Notes under the pieces: generated by a model
What the model was told of the DNA's origin: nothing
What the model saw: only the letters and a program-made list of their open reading frames with translations
The model's database searches: none
Shown here: positions 10,323-19,338 of the stretch, piece by piece
How the letters are laid out: each line of letters begins with the position of its first letter
Numbering within the stretch: position 1 is the first letter of the stretch
Origin: CAWAPS01 sp963783945
Lineage (GTDB): Bacteria > Actinomycetota > Acidimicrobiia > Acidimicrobiales > Palsa-688
Length of the DNA: 64,000 bases
Assembly: GCA_963783945.1 (NCBI GenBank)
Contig: CAWAPS010000025.1
Location: 158,739 to 222,738, forward strand
Reading direction: 5' to 3'
Made by a program: the position numbers and the translations under genes

Positions 10323-11510
10323 TCACGATGCCCACGCAGGTGAACGTGTCCTCGAGCACTCCCCCGTCGGATGCCGTGCCGTCGTTGTTCGGGCTGCCGG
10401 TGCACCCGTCGGCAGGACACGGGAGTCGACAGGGCCACGGTGGTGCCGGTCGGGGCCGCGGACAGGTTGAGGGTGTTGGTCCCGGCCTTGCCGGAGAAGA
10501 CGTAGCCGCCTGCAGGGCTCGGGCCGGACTGGACGAACGTGTCCGTCTCCCGGGGTGCCCACGAAGGTCCGGAAGCCGGTGAACATGTCGGTCACGTTCA
10601 AGGTCACGGAGCTCGATACCGAGCCGGTGAACAGGCCTCCGACGTCGTTGGCGGTGATCGAAACGCCGGCTGTTCCGGTGTCGGCATTGGAATCAGCGGA
10701 GAAGTCGAGGATGGCCGTGGTGCTCGACTCGGTCAGCGTCTCGGTCCCGGTCCCTGCGTAGACGTGATCGCCCCCACCGGCCGTGCCCGACAGGGTGGAG
10801 ACTCCGCTGAAGGTGATACCGGCACCAGACGCCGGGGGCGGCGCCTGCCCGGCGGGGGAGGTGCTCGAGGTCACATACCCGGCTGCCGGGACCCCAAGGG
10901 TCGTGATGGGCATGACCACCGTCGCCGATTGAGCTATGTCAGCCAGGTTGAGGGTGTCGTTGCCACCGTTGCCGGTGATGGTGACCGGGTTCGCCGTCGA
11001 CAACGCGCCGGCGATAAAGGTGTCGGCCTGGGGGGTGCCGGTGACCGATGTGACGCACAGGGCGGTGGCGCTCGAGCAGCCTGGCGTATAGGTGACTCCC
11101 CCGAAGCCCGTCCCCGGCGAAATAACGCCGGCCTGGAGGTTGACCGTCACGCCGACCTGAACCTGTGACAGGTCGATGGCGTCCTGGCCGCCCCCGCCCT
11201 GCAGCACCACGGGAGAGGTGCCAATGACGAACGTGTCGTTGCCCGTCGATCCCTGGACGGTCACGCTGCCGGTTCCGAAACCGAAGGTGTCGGTGTTGGT
11301 GGCTCCCTGACTGAGAGCGGCCGTACCGTTCTTCAGGTTGACGGTGACGCCTGCGGTGGTGAGCCCTTTGTATGAAAGCTCGTTGTTGGGGCTCTGGGCG
11401 AGGAAAGATGTCCCGAGCAAGCCGCTGTAGAACACGTTGGATCCGGTCGGGGACCCGATGACGGTTGCCATGTCGGAGATGGCGTCGGTCACCGCCGGGG
11501 CCACCTGCAC
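10323..11510 (-). CDS. fourth large frame block of the giant repeat protein
   Basis: The native frame enters at about 11752 and continues to about 10550. It holds diverged repeats such as GSTGNDTFVIGTSPVVLQGGG and GNGGNDTLNLADI, similar to RTX-like calcium-binding units, and Cys-containing insertions. After ~10550 the continuation lies in a different frame (ETDTFVQSGPSPAGGYVFSG). It is a fragment of the disrupted gene. Confidence 0.45.
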   Translation of the reverse strand: MQVAPAVTDAISDMATVIGSPTGSNVFYSGLLGTSFLAQSPNNELSYKGLTTAGVTVNLKNGTAALSQGATNTDTFGFGTGSVTVQGSTGNDTFVIGTSPVVLQGGGGQDAIDLSQVQVGVTVNLQAGVISPGTGFGGVTYTPGCSSATALCVTSVTGTPQADTFIAGALSTANPVTITGNGGNDTLNLADIAQSATVVMPITTLGVPAAGYVTSSTSPAGQAPPPASGAGITFSGVSTLSGTAGGGDHVYAGTGTETLTESSTTAILDFSADSNADTGTAGVSITANDVGGLFTGSVSSSVTLNVTDMFTGFRTFVGTPGDGHVRPVRPEPCRRLRLLRQGRDQHPQPVRGPDRHHRGPVDSRVLPTGAPAARTTTARHPTGECSRTRSPAWAS

Positions 11511-11840
11511 CTGGCCGGTCGTGAGCCCGGCCTCGGAAGACGGCGACAGGTTGACGACGATCCCCTGGAGGTTGGCCGAGAAGTCGGCGGTGTTGCCGGT
11601 CGCTTTACCGATGAATGTGTAGCCGCCCGCGCCGTTGGGGGCGATGAACCTGGTGTTGCCGGTACCGGCTCCGGTGAAGGTGGTGAAATCCGGCCCGTTA
11701 CCGCCGAAGGTAAATGTCGTGCCCGAACCGACCGTTGCCGTGTACGAAGAGACAATGGACCCCGGAGACGTTGACGGTGGCCCCGGACACGTTGATTATC
11801 AGTTGCGTGCCGGAGCTGGTCGACAGCAAGTTGCTGAAAT

Positions 11841-12959
11841 CGACCGCGTCGGCGCCTGCGGTGCCGTTATCACCAAAGGTCGCAGATGAAGGACCGGCGA
11901 CGAATGCGTTGTGGCCCGCAGTCGAACCAAACACGGAGGATATCCCCGTTACCAAGTCGGTGGCTCCGCCATGAAGGGTCACTGTGCCGGTGTTCAGGTT
12001 GGCGTTGATGCCTGCACTGGCCGTCGAGAAATCGACTTTGCCATTGTTCGACGGGGCATTGAACGTGTAGCCCCCCGTGGTGTCGCCGGCCACGAACGTT
12101 GTGCTGCCGGACGCCAGGCCGTCGAACACCTTGATCCCGGAGAAGAACTCCTTCACTGAACCGAGCAGCGCCTCCCCGCCGGGCAGGTCCCCTGGGCCAC
12201 CACGCAAACCGTGAGAGGTCCGCCGAGCGACCCGTTGGCATAAGTCAAGGTGTCGTTGGCCAGGCCCTGCCCGGTGAAGGTGTCAGCCGCAGTTCCGGCA
12301 TCGAACGTGGTGCCCCCGGCGCTTCCGATGAACGTTGCGGCGGTGGTCCCGAAGCTGGTGAAGGTGTAGGTGGCCCCCGCCGCGGAGGCGGTATCGGTGC
12401 CTGTCGACCCCACCAGCGAGCCCGAAACATTCACCGTCAGCGGGGTGGTCAAGCCGGAGAAGTCGACGGTGCTGCCCGCCCCGGTGCGCGTTGAGGGTCT
12501 CGCTGCCGGTGCCCACCTTGAAGTAGTTGTTGGGGCCTGAGCTCGTGAACGTGTAGATGGACGGGCCCGGGCCTCCCTCGAAAACGTTGGAGCCCGACGA
12601 CGAGCCGGTGACCGTCGTCAGCCCGCTGATCGAGTCGCTGCCGCCCAGCCAGCTGACCGCGCCGGACGTCCCCGTTGTCAGGTTGACCGTCACTCCGGTG
12701 GTCACGGCGCCGAAGTCGACGGAGTTGCCGGCGTTCACGCCGGTGGCGTTGAAGGTGTATCCCGGCAGGCTACCGGCCAGGAACTCGGTGTTGCCGACGG
12801 AGGATCCGATGAAGGTGGTGAAGTTGGCCCCGTTGCTCGAGAACGTGTAGAGAGGGGTCAAGCCTTCGGTGGCCGTGAAGGGGCTGAAACCGTTTGCCGT
12901 TGCCCCGGAAGCGTTCACCACGAGCGGCGTGCTCGAGCTGGTCGAAACGTGGGTGAAGT
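11841..12959 (-). repeat. ~1.12-kb tandem coding module 3
   Basis: Third copy, with two frameshifts (about 12486 and 12183). A diverged fourth start (DFSNLLSTSSGTQLIINV) follows at 11841 but does not continue as a full module. Confidence 0.75.
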
Positions 12960-13587
12960 CGATGGTGTCGCCCCCGGCGCTACCGGTGTCGCCGAAGGTC
13001 TCGGGAGCCGTGCCGGCCACAAACGTGTTGTGGCCTGCGGTCGAGCCGAACACCGTGCTTATTCCGGTGATGGTGTCGGTCGCGCCGCTGTGAAGGGTGA
13101 CCGTACCGGTGGTGAGGTTGGCGTTGATGCCGTTACCGGCGCTGGAGAAGTCCACCTTGCCGTTGGATGCCGGCGCGTTGAAGGTAAAGCCCCCGGTGGC
13201 GTCACCCGCCACAAAAGTTGTGCTGCCTATGGCCAGGCCGGAGAACACCTTGATCCCGGAGAAGAACTGGTCCACCGACCCGAGTACCGCCTCACCGGCC
13301 GCGCAGGTTCCTTGGGCCACCACACAGACCGTCAAAGGTCCGCCCAGGGTGCCGTTGGCGTAGCTCAACGTGTCGTTGGCCAGGCCCCGCCCGTTGAAGG
13401 TGTCCGCCGCCGTGCCCGCATCGAACGTGGTGCCCCCGGCGCTTCCGATGAACGTGGTCGCGGTGTTCCCGAAACTGGTGAAGGTGTAGATCGCCCCCGT
13501 CGTGGATGCGGTATCGCTGGACGTCGAGCCGACCAGCGAGCCCGAAACGTTTACCGTCACCGGGGTGGTCAGGCCGGAGAAGTCCAC
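12283..13587 (-). CDS. third frame block of the giant repeat protein
   Basis: The block carries the end of module 2 and the first half of module 3, starting at VDFSGLTTPVTVNVSGS. Native sequence is kept to about 12486 (VGTGSETLN), where a one-base shift leads to the frame read at 12153-12452 and then, after another shift near 12183, to that read at 11698-12207. It is a fragment of one disrupted gene. Confidence 0.45.
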   Translation of the reverse strand: MDFSGLTTPVTVNVSGSLVGSTSSDTASTTGAIYTFTSFGNTATTFIGSAGGTTFDAGTAADTFNGRGLANDTLSYANGTLGGPLTVCVVAQGTCAAGEAVLGSVDQFFSGIKVFSGLAIGSTTFVAGDATGGFTFNAPASNGKVDFSSAGNGINANLTTGTVTLHSGATDTITGISTVFGSTAGHNTFVAGTAPETFGDTGSAGGDTIDFTHVSTSSSTPLVVNASGATANGFSPFTATEGLTPLYTFSSNGANFTTFIGSSVGNTEFLAGSLPGYTFNATGVNAGNSVDFGAVTTGVTVNLTTGTSGAVSWLGGSDSISGLTTVTGSSSGSNVFEGGPGPSIYTFTSSGPNNYFKVGTGSETLNAHRGGQHRRLLRLDHPADGECFGLAGGVDRHRYRLRGGGHLHLHQLRDHRRNVHRKRRGHHVRCRNCG

Positions 13588-14073
13588 GGTGTTGCCCGCC
13601 CCGGTGTCGTTGATGGTCTCGCTGCCCGTGCCGACCTTGAAGAAGTTGTCCGGCCCGCCGGCGGTGAAGTTGTAGGTGGACGGCCCGCCATCGAAGACGT
13701 TGAATCCCGACCGACGACCCGGTGACCGTCGTCAGCCCGTTGATCGAATCGCTGTCCGCCCCCGCCAGCCAGGTCACCGTGCCCGAAGTCCCTCCCGTCA
13801 GGTTGACCGTCACCCCGGTGCTGATCGAGCTGAAATCGATGGAGTTGCCGGCGTTGACTCCGGTGAACGTGTATCCAGGCAGGCTGCCGGCGAGGAACTG
13901 GGTGCTCCCGGTGGCCGCGCCGATGAAAGTGGTGAAGTTGGGCCCGCCATTGCTGAACGTATAGAGCGGGGTCAAGCCTTCCGTGGCCGTGTAGGGGCTG
14001 AAACCGTTGATGGTCGCCCCGGAGGCGTTGACCACGAGAGGCGTGCTTCCGCTGGTCGACACGTTGCGGAAGT
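12960..14073 (-). repeat. ~1.11-kb tandem coding module 2
   Basis: Second copy of the module, beginning DFRNVSTSGS in place of DFTHVSTSSS. It contains the frameshift at ~13708. The copy is closely similar to module 1 in protein and in DNA, for example over the CVVAQGTC region and the following FFSGIKVF segment. Confidence 0.75.
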
Positions 14074-15211
14074 CGATAGTGTCGCTGCCGGTACTGCCAG
14101 TGTCGCCGAAGGTCTCGGGGGCCGGTCCGGCCACAAAGGTGTTGTGCCCCGCCTTGGAGCCGAGCACGGTGGTCATCCCGAGGATGGTGTCGGTCGTGCC
14201 GCTATGAAGCGTGACCAGGCCCGTGGCGAGATTGGCGTTTATCCCGGCGGTGGCGTTTGAGAAGTCCATCTTGCCGTTGGATGCCGGCGCATTAAATGTA
14301 AAGCCCCCGGTGGCGTCACCCGCCGCAAAGGTGGTGTTGCCGGTCGCCAGGCCGAAGAACACCTTGATCCCGGAGAAGAACTGGTTGACCGACCCGAGCA
14401 CCGCTTCGCCGGCCGCGCAGGTCCCCTGGGCCACCACGCAGACCGTCAGAGGTCCGCCCAGGGTGCCGTTGGCGTAGCTCAAGGTGTCGTTGGCCAGGCC
14501 CTGCCCGTTGAAGGTATCCGCCGCTGTGCCGGCATCGAACGTGGTGCCCCCCGCACTTCCGATGAAGGTCGCCGCCGTGGTCCCGAAACTGGTGAAGGTG
14601 TAGGTGGCCCCCGTCGTCGACGCGCTGTCGTTGATCGTCGACCCCACCTGGGTGCCGGACACGTTCACCGTCACCGCAGTGGTGAGGCCAGAGAAGTCGA
14701 CGGTGTTGCCCGGACCGCTGTCGATGATGGTCTCGCTGCCTGTGCCGACCTGGAAGTCGTTGCTGGTGCCCTCACCTGTGAAGGTATACGAAGCGGATCC
14801 GCCTTCGAAGACGTTGGGACCCGATGCCGAAGCGGACGTCGAACCCGTGACGGACGTCAGCCCGCTGATGGTGTCGCTGTCCGCCCCCGACAGCCACGAG
14901 ACCGTGCCCGACGTTCCGGCTGTCAGGTTGACGGTCACTCCGGTGCTGATGGCGCTGAAGTCGATCGAGTTGCCGGCGTTGCTCCCTCCCGTGGCACTGA
15001 ACGTATAGCCCGGCAGGCTCCCTGCGAGGAACTCGGTGTTGCCGCTGGACGACCCGATGAAGTTGGTGAAGTCGGGACCGTTGCTCGAGAAGGTGTACAG
15101 GGTCGTGCTGTTTTCACTGGCGGTGAACGGACTGAACCCGCTCTGCGTGGCGCCCGAGGCGTTGACGACGAGCGGCGTGCTGGAGCTGGTCGACACATGG
15201 GTGAAGTCCAC
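13292..15211 (-). CDS. second frame block of the giant repeat protein (module 1 to start of 2)
   Basis: The block starts within VDFTHVSTSSSTPLVVN and encodes tandem module 1 plus half of module 2. The protein sequence remains native down to about 13708 (TVTGSS), after which the matching continuation (SGFNVFDGGPS) is found one base over. Each module includes TFIGSAGGTTFDAGTAADTF and a Cys-x6-Cys segment CVVAQGTC. It is not an independent gene: it has no signal peptide, and its apparent start is an internal GTG. Confidence 0.5.
   Translation of the reverse strand: MDFTHVSTSSSTPLVVNASGATQSGFSPFTASENSTTLYTFSSNGPDFTNFIGSSSGNTEFLAGSLPGYTFSATGGSNAGNSIDFSAISTGVTVNLTAGTSGTVSWLSGADSDTISGLTSVTGSTSASASGPNVFEGGSASYTFTGEGTSNDFQVGTGSETIIDSGPGNTVDFSGLTTAVTVNVSGTQVGSTINDSASTTGATYTFTSFGTTAATFIGSAGGTTFDAGTAADTFNGQGLANDTLSYANGTLGGPLTVCVVAQGTCAAGEAVLGSVNQFFSGIKVFFGLATGNTTFAAGDATGGFTFNAPASNGKMDFSNATAGINANLATGLVTLHSGTTDTILGMTTVLGSKAGHNTFVAGPAPETFGDTGSTGSDTIDFRNVSTSGSTPLVVNASGATINGFSPYTATEGLTPLYTFSNGGPNFTTFIGAATGSTQFLAGSLPGYTFTGVNAGNSIDFSSISTGVTVNLTGGTSGTVTWLAGADSDSINGLTTVTGSSVGIQRLRWRAVHLQLHRRRAGQLLQGRHGQRDHQRHRGGQHRGLLRPDHPGDGKRFGLAGRLDVQRYRIHDGGDLHLHQFREHRDHVHRKRRGHHVRCGHGGGHLQRAGPGQRHVELRQRHPGRTFDGLCGGPRNLRGR
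14074..15208 (-). repeat. ~1.13-kb tandem coding module 1
   Basis: Modules begin at the Asp codon of a conserved DF-x2-VSTS motif (15208, 14074, 12960, 11841), giving periods of 1,134, 1,114 and 1,119 bases. Each encodes about 373 residues in the order STPLVVNASGAT, AGSLPGYTF, FSPFTA, TFDAGTAADTF, CVVAQGTC, FFSGIKVF and GHNTFVAG. Confidence 0.8.
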
Positions 15212-18200
15212 CGTGTCGCCGCCGGCGCTGCCATTGTCCTGGAACGTCTCGGTAGCGGGCTGACCACCGGGCCGGCCACGAAGATGTTGTCACCGCCGCT
15301 CGATCCGGTGACATTGGAGATCCCGACCAGGCTGTCGCAGAACGTGGGCAACGGGCTGACCGCGCAAGACGCTCCCGGCGTCGGGGGAGCGGCGACCAGG
15401 ACCTGGCCCGAAGACAGCTGGACGCTCGGCACCGATCCGGTGGCTGATGTGGTGTAGGTGCTGGTCGAGAGGTTCACCACCGCGCCCGACGACGCGTCCG
15501 TCGTAGGCGATCCAGCGCTGGCCGTGGTACCTGAAGGTGCGGCTACCGACAGGACCTGAACGGCCGACGAGTCGGCGGCCACAAACCCGTTGGACGGGTT
15601 GTAGGTGGCGACGATGTCGTCGGTGCCGGCCGGCAGGGTGCCGGAGCACTGGAGCTGGGCGGAAGTCACCCCGCTCGGGACCGGGACGGTGCAGAGGGTC
15701 GCGCCCCCGACCACGGCGAAGGTGATGTTGCCGCCGGGCAGGACCGGGCTGGGCAAGGTTCCGCTGGTGGCCGATACCGTGGCGCTGAAGGTGACCTGGG
15801 TCCCGGTCGAGATGGTCCCGGTCCCGTTCGACCTGAGTATTGTGGTCGTGGGACCAAGGAACTGCCCGACATCCCCGGCGAAGGCTTGAGTGAGTGTGCC
15901 CGACACCCCCGCTGACTGGGAGACCGCTCCAGTGCTCGGAGTGAAGGTGGCTATTACCTGCTCGCCGTTCAGGAATTCGACGAACTGACCATTTGACGCA
16001 ATGCCGAACTCCGGGATGGTTACGACCAGCGTCCCGCTGGTCGGGACGGTCAGACCCGACTGGACGTATTCCGTGCCTAGGTCGGAGCTGAAGCTGACGG
16101 AACCGACAGTGTTGGCCGGGGCGGTGATGGTCGCCTGAAGTTGGGATCCGGCTATCTCCGCCACGCTCACCGAGGACGGGCTGGGGGTGGCAATGTTCAG
16201 GGCCAGGGGTGTCGCGGCCGAGCCGGCAAGGGTGGAGCCGTTGGGCGTGAACACGGCCAGCACGTCGTAGACGCCGGCCGGCAGTCCGACGTCACACGCG
16301 GCGGTACCGCTCGCCACCGGCACGGCAGAGCAGAGAGTCTGCCCCCCGGCCAGGCTGAACGTGACGGTGCCGGAGACCGTGGCTTTATTGGTGACCGTGG
16401 CGGTGAAGTCCAGAGTCTGGTTCTGGCACATGCACGATCCGGTTGGGACCGTGTCGGTAAGCGTGGTTGTAGTGGGGGTGCTTGCCGTGCCGGTGCCGCT
16501 GGCCGTAATCAGGACGCCGGACCCGCTCTGCGAGGAGCCGGCAGGCGGGGTGTAGACAGCCAGGACCTGGTCCGAGCCGCCCGGCAGGCTGGTAGCAAAG
16601 CAGCTGGCGTGGCCCGACGCGTCGACCGGGACGGCCGAGCACAGGGTCGAACCCCCGGCCAGGCTGAAGGTCACAGTGCCCGAGGTCACGGGGGTATTCG
16701 TGCCTGATTGGTTGATCTGGACGGTGAGGGTAGTGGAGGGACCCTGGGCGCTGAACGTGGCCTGGTTGCCGGAGCCCTTTCCGTTGAACGTGTAGCCGCC
16801 CGTGGACCCCCCAACGAACGTGGTGTTGCCGGTAGCGAGGCCCACGAGGTTGGTGATGCCCGAGAAGGTTTCGGGTACGGTCCCGAGGGTTGCTTGTGGC
16901 GCTGGGATGTGGGTGACGTCGAATGTCAAGACGCTCGCGGTCGCGGGCGGCACGTCGGAGAAGTCAAGGGTGTTGCCGATTCCCTGGCCGGTGTAGGTGT
17001 AGTTTCCGCTGCCTCCTGCGAACGCGGTGTCCCCGCCGGCCGCTCCTATGAAGTTGGTGAAGTCGCTGCCCCCGCTTCCGAAGCTGTACGTCGCAACCTG
17101 GGCCTGAGATTTGTTGAACAGCGCGGCGCTGAAGTTGGGGACCGACGTCTGGGTCCCCGACACGTTGACCGACAGCGAGCATGGGGACGACGTGCAGCCC
17201 GGCTGCGAGCCGACTGGGACGTTGGAGAAGTCGATGGTGTTGTCCGGCTCCTGCGATGTCGTCGACTCGCTGAAGCTCTCGGTGCCGAGGCCGGCCTCGA
17301 ACGTGTTGAGATTTCCCCCGCTGCTGAAGTTGGCCGTCCCGGTGCCGCCAATGAAAGTGTTGTTGTCACCGGCGTCGCTGAACGTATAGGTCTGTGGCGG
17401 GGCTCCGGCGTAGAAGGTGCTGAACCCGCTCGCTGGCCCTATCGCAGTGAACACATCGGTGATGACGTCGCAGAAGCTGGCGATGGCCGAGCCGCCTGAA
17501 CCGCTGCACGACGTGAGCGAGCCGGTGGGTGGTGATACGAGCGCTTGACCGGATCCGATCTGGAAGCCGGACAGCTTCGTGCTCGTCCCTATCTGCGCCG
17601 AAGTGGTCTGGAGAGCGCCCGACACGTTGACCACGACCCCGGAGCTCCCGAAGAAGCTCGCCTGGTTATTCGACCCGCTCCCGGTAAAGGTCAGGCCACC
17701 GCTGGAGCCGGCGAGGAACTGGGTGCTCCCTTCGCTCGAACCGATGATGCTGGTGAAATCGAGGGCGGTGCTCGCTCCGGAGCCGCTCGAGCTGTCCCGG
17801 AAGGTATAGGTCGAGCCGGTCGAGGGAATCAGGGTCGCTTGGCCGTTGGACAAAGGGACACCCGATACGGTCTGCGAAGCGCCGGACACGTTGACCACCA
17901 ACGGAAGGGACGAGCTGGCCCCGATTCCGCTGAAGTCGACGGTGTCACCCGGGTTAGTGGACGGGCTGCTCGCTACGCCGAAGAACTTCTCGGTCCCGGT
18001 CCCCGCGTGGAAGTCATTGCTGTTGCCCGTGATGGTGACCTGGTCGGCCCCGCTGCCGCCCTCGTATGAGTTGTCGTTGCCGGTGACGCTGAAGGTGGAA
18101 GGACCCGAGCTCCCGTTGAGGGTGTTGCCGTTGCCGTTCAGAGTGAACGATGTCGTGCCGGCGCCGCCCTCCAGGTCGTCTCCAATGGCCGAACTGGTCG

Positions 18201-19338
18201 GGGTGCCCTGAACGGTGAAGGTCGTGGTCGCCGCGGAGTCCGAGCTCCCGGTGAGGGTGTAGCCGCCAGCCGGGTCGGTGATAGTAAACGTCTCTGTCCC
18301 GGATCCGGCGGTCACGTCGGAGCCGGCCGGAAAATTGAGGGTGTAAGTGCCCCCCGCGCTGCCCGTGAACGGGGCGGTGTTCCCCGTGATGGTGAACGAC
18401 TCGGTACCTGGCCCACCGGTGACGACCGTCCCGGTGCCGCTGTTGTTCACCGTGTACGTGCCGCCTGAGACACCCAGGATGGCCGTGCCGCTGCCCTTGA
18501 CGGTGAAGGTGTTGGTCCCCGTTCCTCCCATGACGCTGTCGTTGCTGCCGTTGAGGGTGAAGGTATCGGTACCCGATCCAGCGGTGACGTCAACACCGTT
18601 GCCGCTGATCGTGAACGTCTCGGAACCGGACCCGGCATTGACCGCGTTCCCGACCCCGGTGCTGGCGATGGTGTAGGTGCCGGCGCTACCTACCAGGTCG
18701 ACGTCGCCGGCGAGGCTGTAGGTGTTGGCGCTGGGAGCGGCGGTGAAGGTCACAGCGGAGGGGCTGCCATCGGCCCCCCCGTTGGCGCCGACCATGACCG
18801 GCCCCGCGGTGGCGACTGCGGTTTCAGTGCTGATGCCCGAGAGGGTGTCGGGAGCCGCACAGGAGGTGCCTGTGCTCGAGTTGACGTTGACCCCCGTTGT
18901 GCCGAAATTGGCCACGTCGTTGGCCGCCAGGTTGACCTGGAGGGTGCTGCCGCCGATCGTGCCTTCGAGGGGCACGCACGGTATCGGAGCTGTCCCCGTC
19001 TCGTTGAGAATGACGGTGACCGGGCCGGTCGAAGTACCAAGAGCGAAGGTGATGGAAGCGACCGAGGCAGCCGGCTCGCAGTTGGGGCTTGATGCTCCGA
19101 CGAGCTGCAGGAAATTGGTGCTGCTGGACGTGCCGACCGTCAACTGGACGGTGGAGTCGTTGTTGAGGGTCACCGTTACGTTGCCGCTGCTGTCGCTGGT
19201 GCAAGTGGCGGTCACGGCGGCAAAGGCCCGACCGGCGTGCCACTGCGAAAGGGTCAGGACGGCCACCAACCCGAAGAAAAGTCCGCCCGCGACAACGAGG
19301 AAGACCTTCACCCACGTGCCGAGCGAACGCCGGATCAT
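14935..19338 (-). CDS. intact N-terminal frame block of the giant repeat protein
   Basis: This block is open for 1,467 codons, but the true protein sequence follows it only to about 15262, where conserved sequence switches frame (FVAGPVV is followed in the next frame by ATETFQDNGSAGGDTVDF). It holds the signal peptide, the beta-solenoid-like repeats, and Ig-like domains at about residues 850-1,230, two of which repeat GTVTFSLAGG and a Cys-Cys pair (CSAVPV...C). If the downstream frameshift is real, a truncated protein of about 1,360 native residues plus an ~110-residue out-of-frame tail would be made. Confidence 0.6.
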   Translation of the reverse strand: MIRRSLGTWVKVFLVVAGGLFFGLVAVLTLSQWHAGRAFAAVTATCTSDSSGNVTVTLNNDSTVQLTVGTSSSTNFLQLVGASSPNCEPAASVASITFALGTSTGPVTVILNETGTAPIPCVPLEGTIGGSTLQVNLAANDVANFGTTGVNVNSSTGTSCAAPDTLSGISTETAVATAGPVMVGANGGADGSPSAVTFTAAPSANTYSLAGDVDLVGSAGTYTIASTGVGNAVNAGSGSETFTISGNGVDVTAGSGTDTFTLNGSNDSVMGGTGTNTFTVKGSGTAILGVSGGTYTVNNSGTGTVVTGGPGTESFTITGNTAPFTGSAGGTYTLNFPAGSDVTAGSGTETFTITDPAGGYTLTGSSDSAATTTFTVQGTPTSSAIGDDLEGGAGTTSFTLNGNGNTLNGSSGPSTFSVTGNDNSYEGGSGADQVTITGNSNDFHAGTGTEKFFGVASSPSTNPGDTVDFSGIGASSSLPLVVNVSGASQTVSGVPLSNGQATLIPSTGSTYTFRDSSSGSGASTALDFTSIIGSSEGSTQFLAGSSGGLTFTGSGSNNQASFFGSSGVVVNVSGALQTTSAQIGTSTKLSGFQIGSGQALVSPPTGSLTSCSGSGGSAIASFCDVITDVFTAIGPASGFSTFYAGAPPQTYTFSDAGDNNTFIGGTGTANFSSGGNLNTFEAGLGTESFSESTTSQEPDNTIDFSNVPVGSQPGCTSSPCSLSVNVSGTQTSVPNFSAALFNKSQAQVATYSFGSGGSDFTNFIGAAGGDTAFAGGSGNYTYTGQGIGNTLDFSDVPPATASVLTFDVTHIPAPQATLGTVPETFSGITNLVGLATGNTTFVGGSTGGYTFNGKGSGNQATFSAQGPSTTLTVQINQSGTNTPVTSGTVTFSLAGGSTLCSAVPVDASGHASCFATSLPGGSDQVLAVYTPPAGSSQSGSGVLITASGTGTASTPTTTTLTDTVPTGSCMCQNQTLDFTATVTNKATVSGTVTFSLAGGQTLCSAVPVASGTAACDVGLPAGVYDVLAVFTPNGSTLAGSAATPLALNIATPSPSSVSVAEIAGSQLQATITAPANTVGSVSFSSDLGTEYVQSGLTVPTSGTLVVTIPEFGIASNGQFVEFLNGEQVIATFTPSTGAVSQSAGVSGTLTQAFAGDVGQFLGPTTTILRSNGTGTISTGTQVTFSATVSATSGTLPSPVLPGGNITFAVVGGATLCTVPVPSGVTSAQLQCSGTLPAGTDDIVATYNPSNGFVAADSSAVQVLSVAAPSGTTASAGSPTTDASSGAVVNLSTSTYTTSATGSVPSVQLSSGQVLVAAPPTPGASCAVSPLPTFCDSLVGISNVTGSSGGDNIFVAGPVVSPLPRRSRTMAAPAATRWTSPMCRPAPARRSSSTPRAPRRAGSVRSPPVKTARPCTPSRATVPTSPTSSGRPAATPSSSQGACRAIRSVPREGATPATRSTSAPSAPE

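Larger units (their letters stand above)
7854..19338 (-). pseudogene. giant secreted repeat protein (~3,830 codons), about 11 frameshifts
   Basis: One ancestral gene runs from ATG at 19338 to TAG at 7854-7856. It starts with a signal peptide (hydrophobic VFLVVAGGLFFGLVAVLTL, cleavage near AFA-A), then about 450 residues of Gly/Thr/Ser-rich beta-solenoid-like repeats (units like GSGTDTFTLNGSNDSV), three or four Ig-like domains with paired Cys (GTVTFSLAGG...LCSAVPV), three ~373-residue tandem modules, and a C-terminal part with RTX-type nonapeptides (GTGNDTLIAGDGNQTLIGGG). Conserved sequence jumps frame near 15262, 13708, 12486, 12183, 11752, 10550, 10420, 10149, 9703, 9658 and 8060. The first 4 kb is intact. 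It may be a cell-surface or adhesin-like protein; no enzymatic domain is seen. Both ends are coupled to neighbours (ATGA at 19335-19338; TAG|ATG at 7851-7856). Confidence 0.75.
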
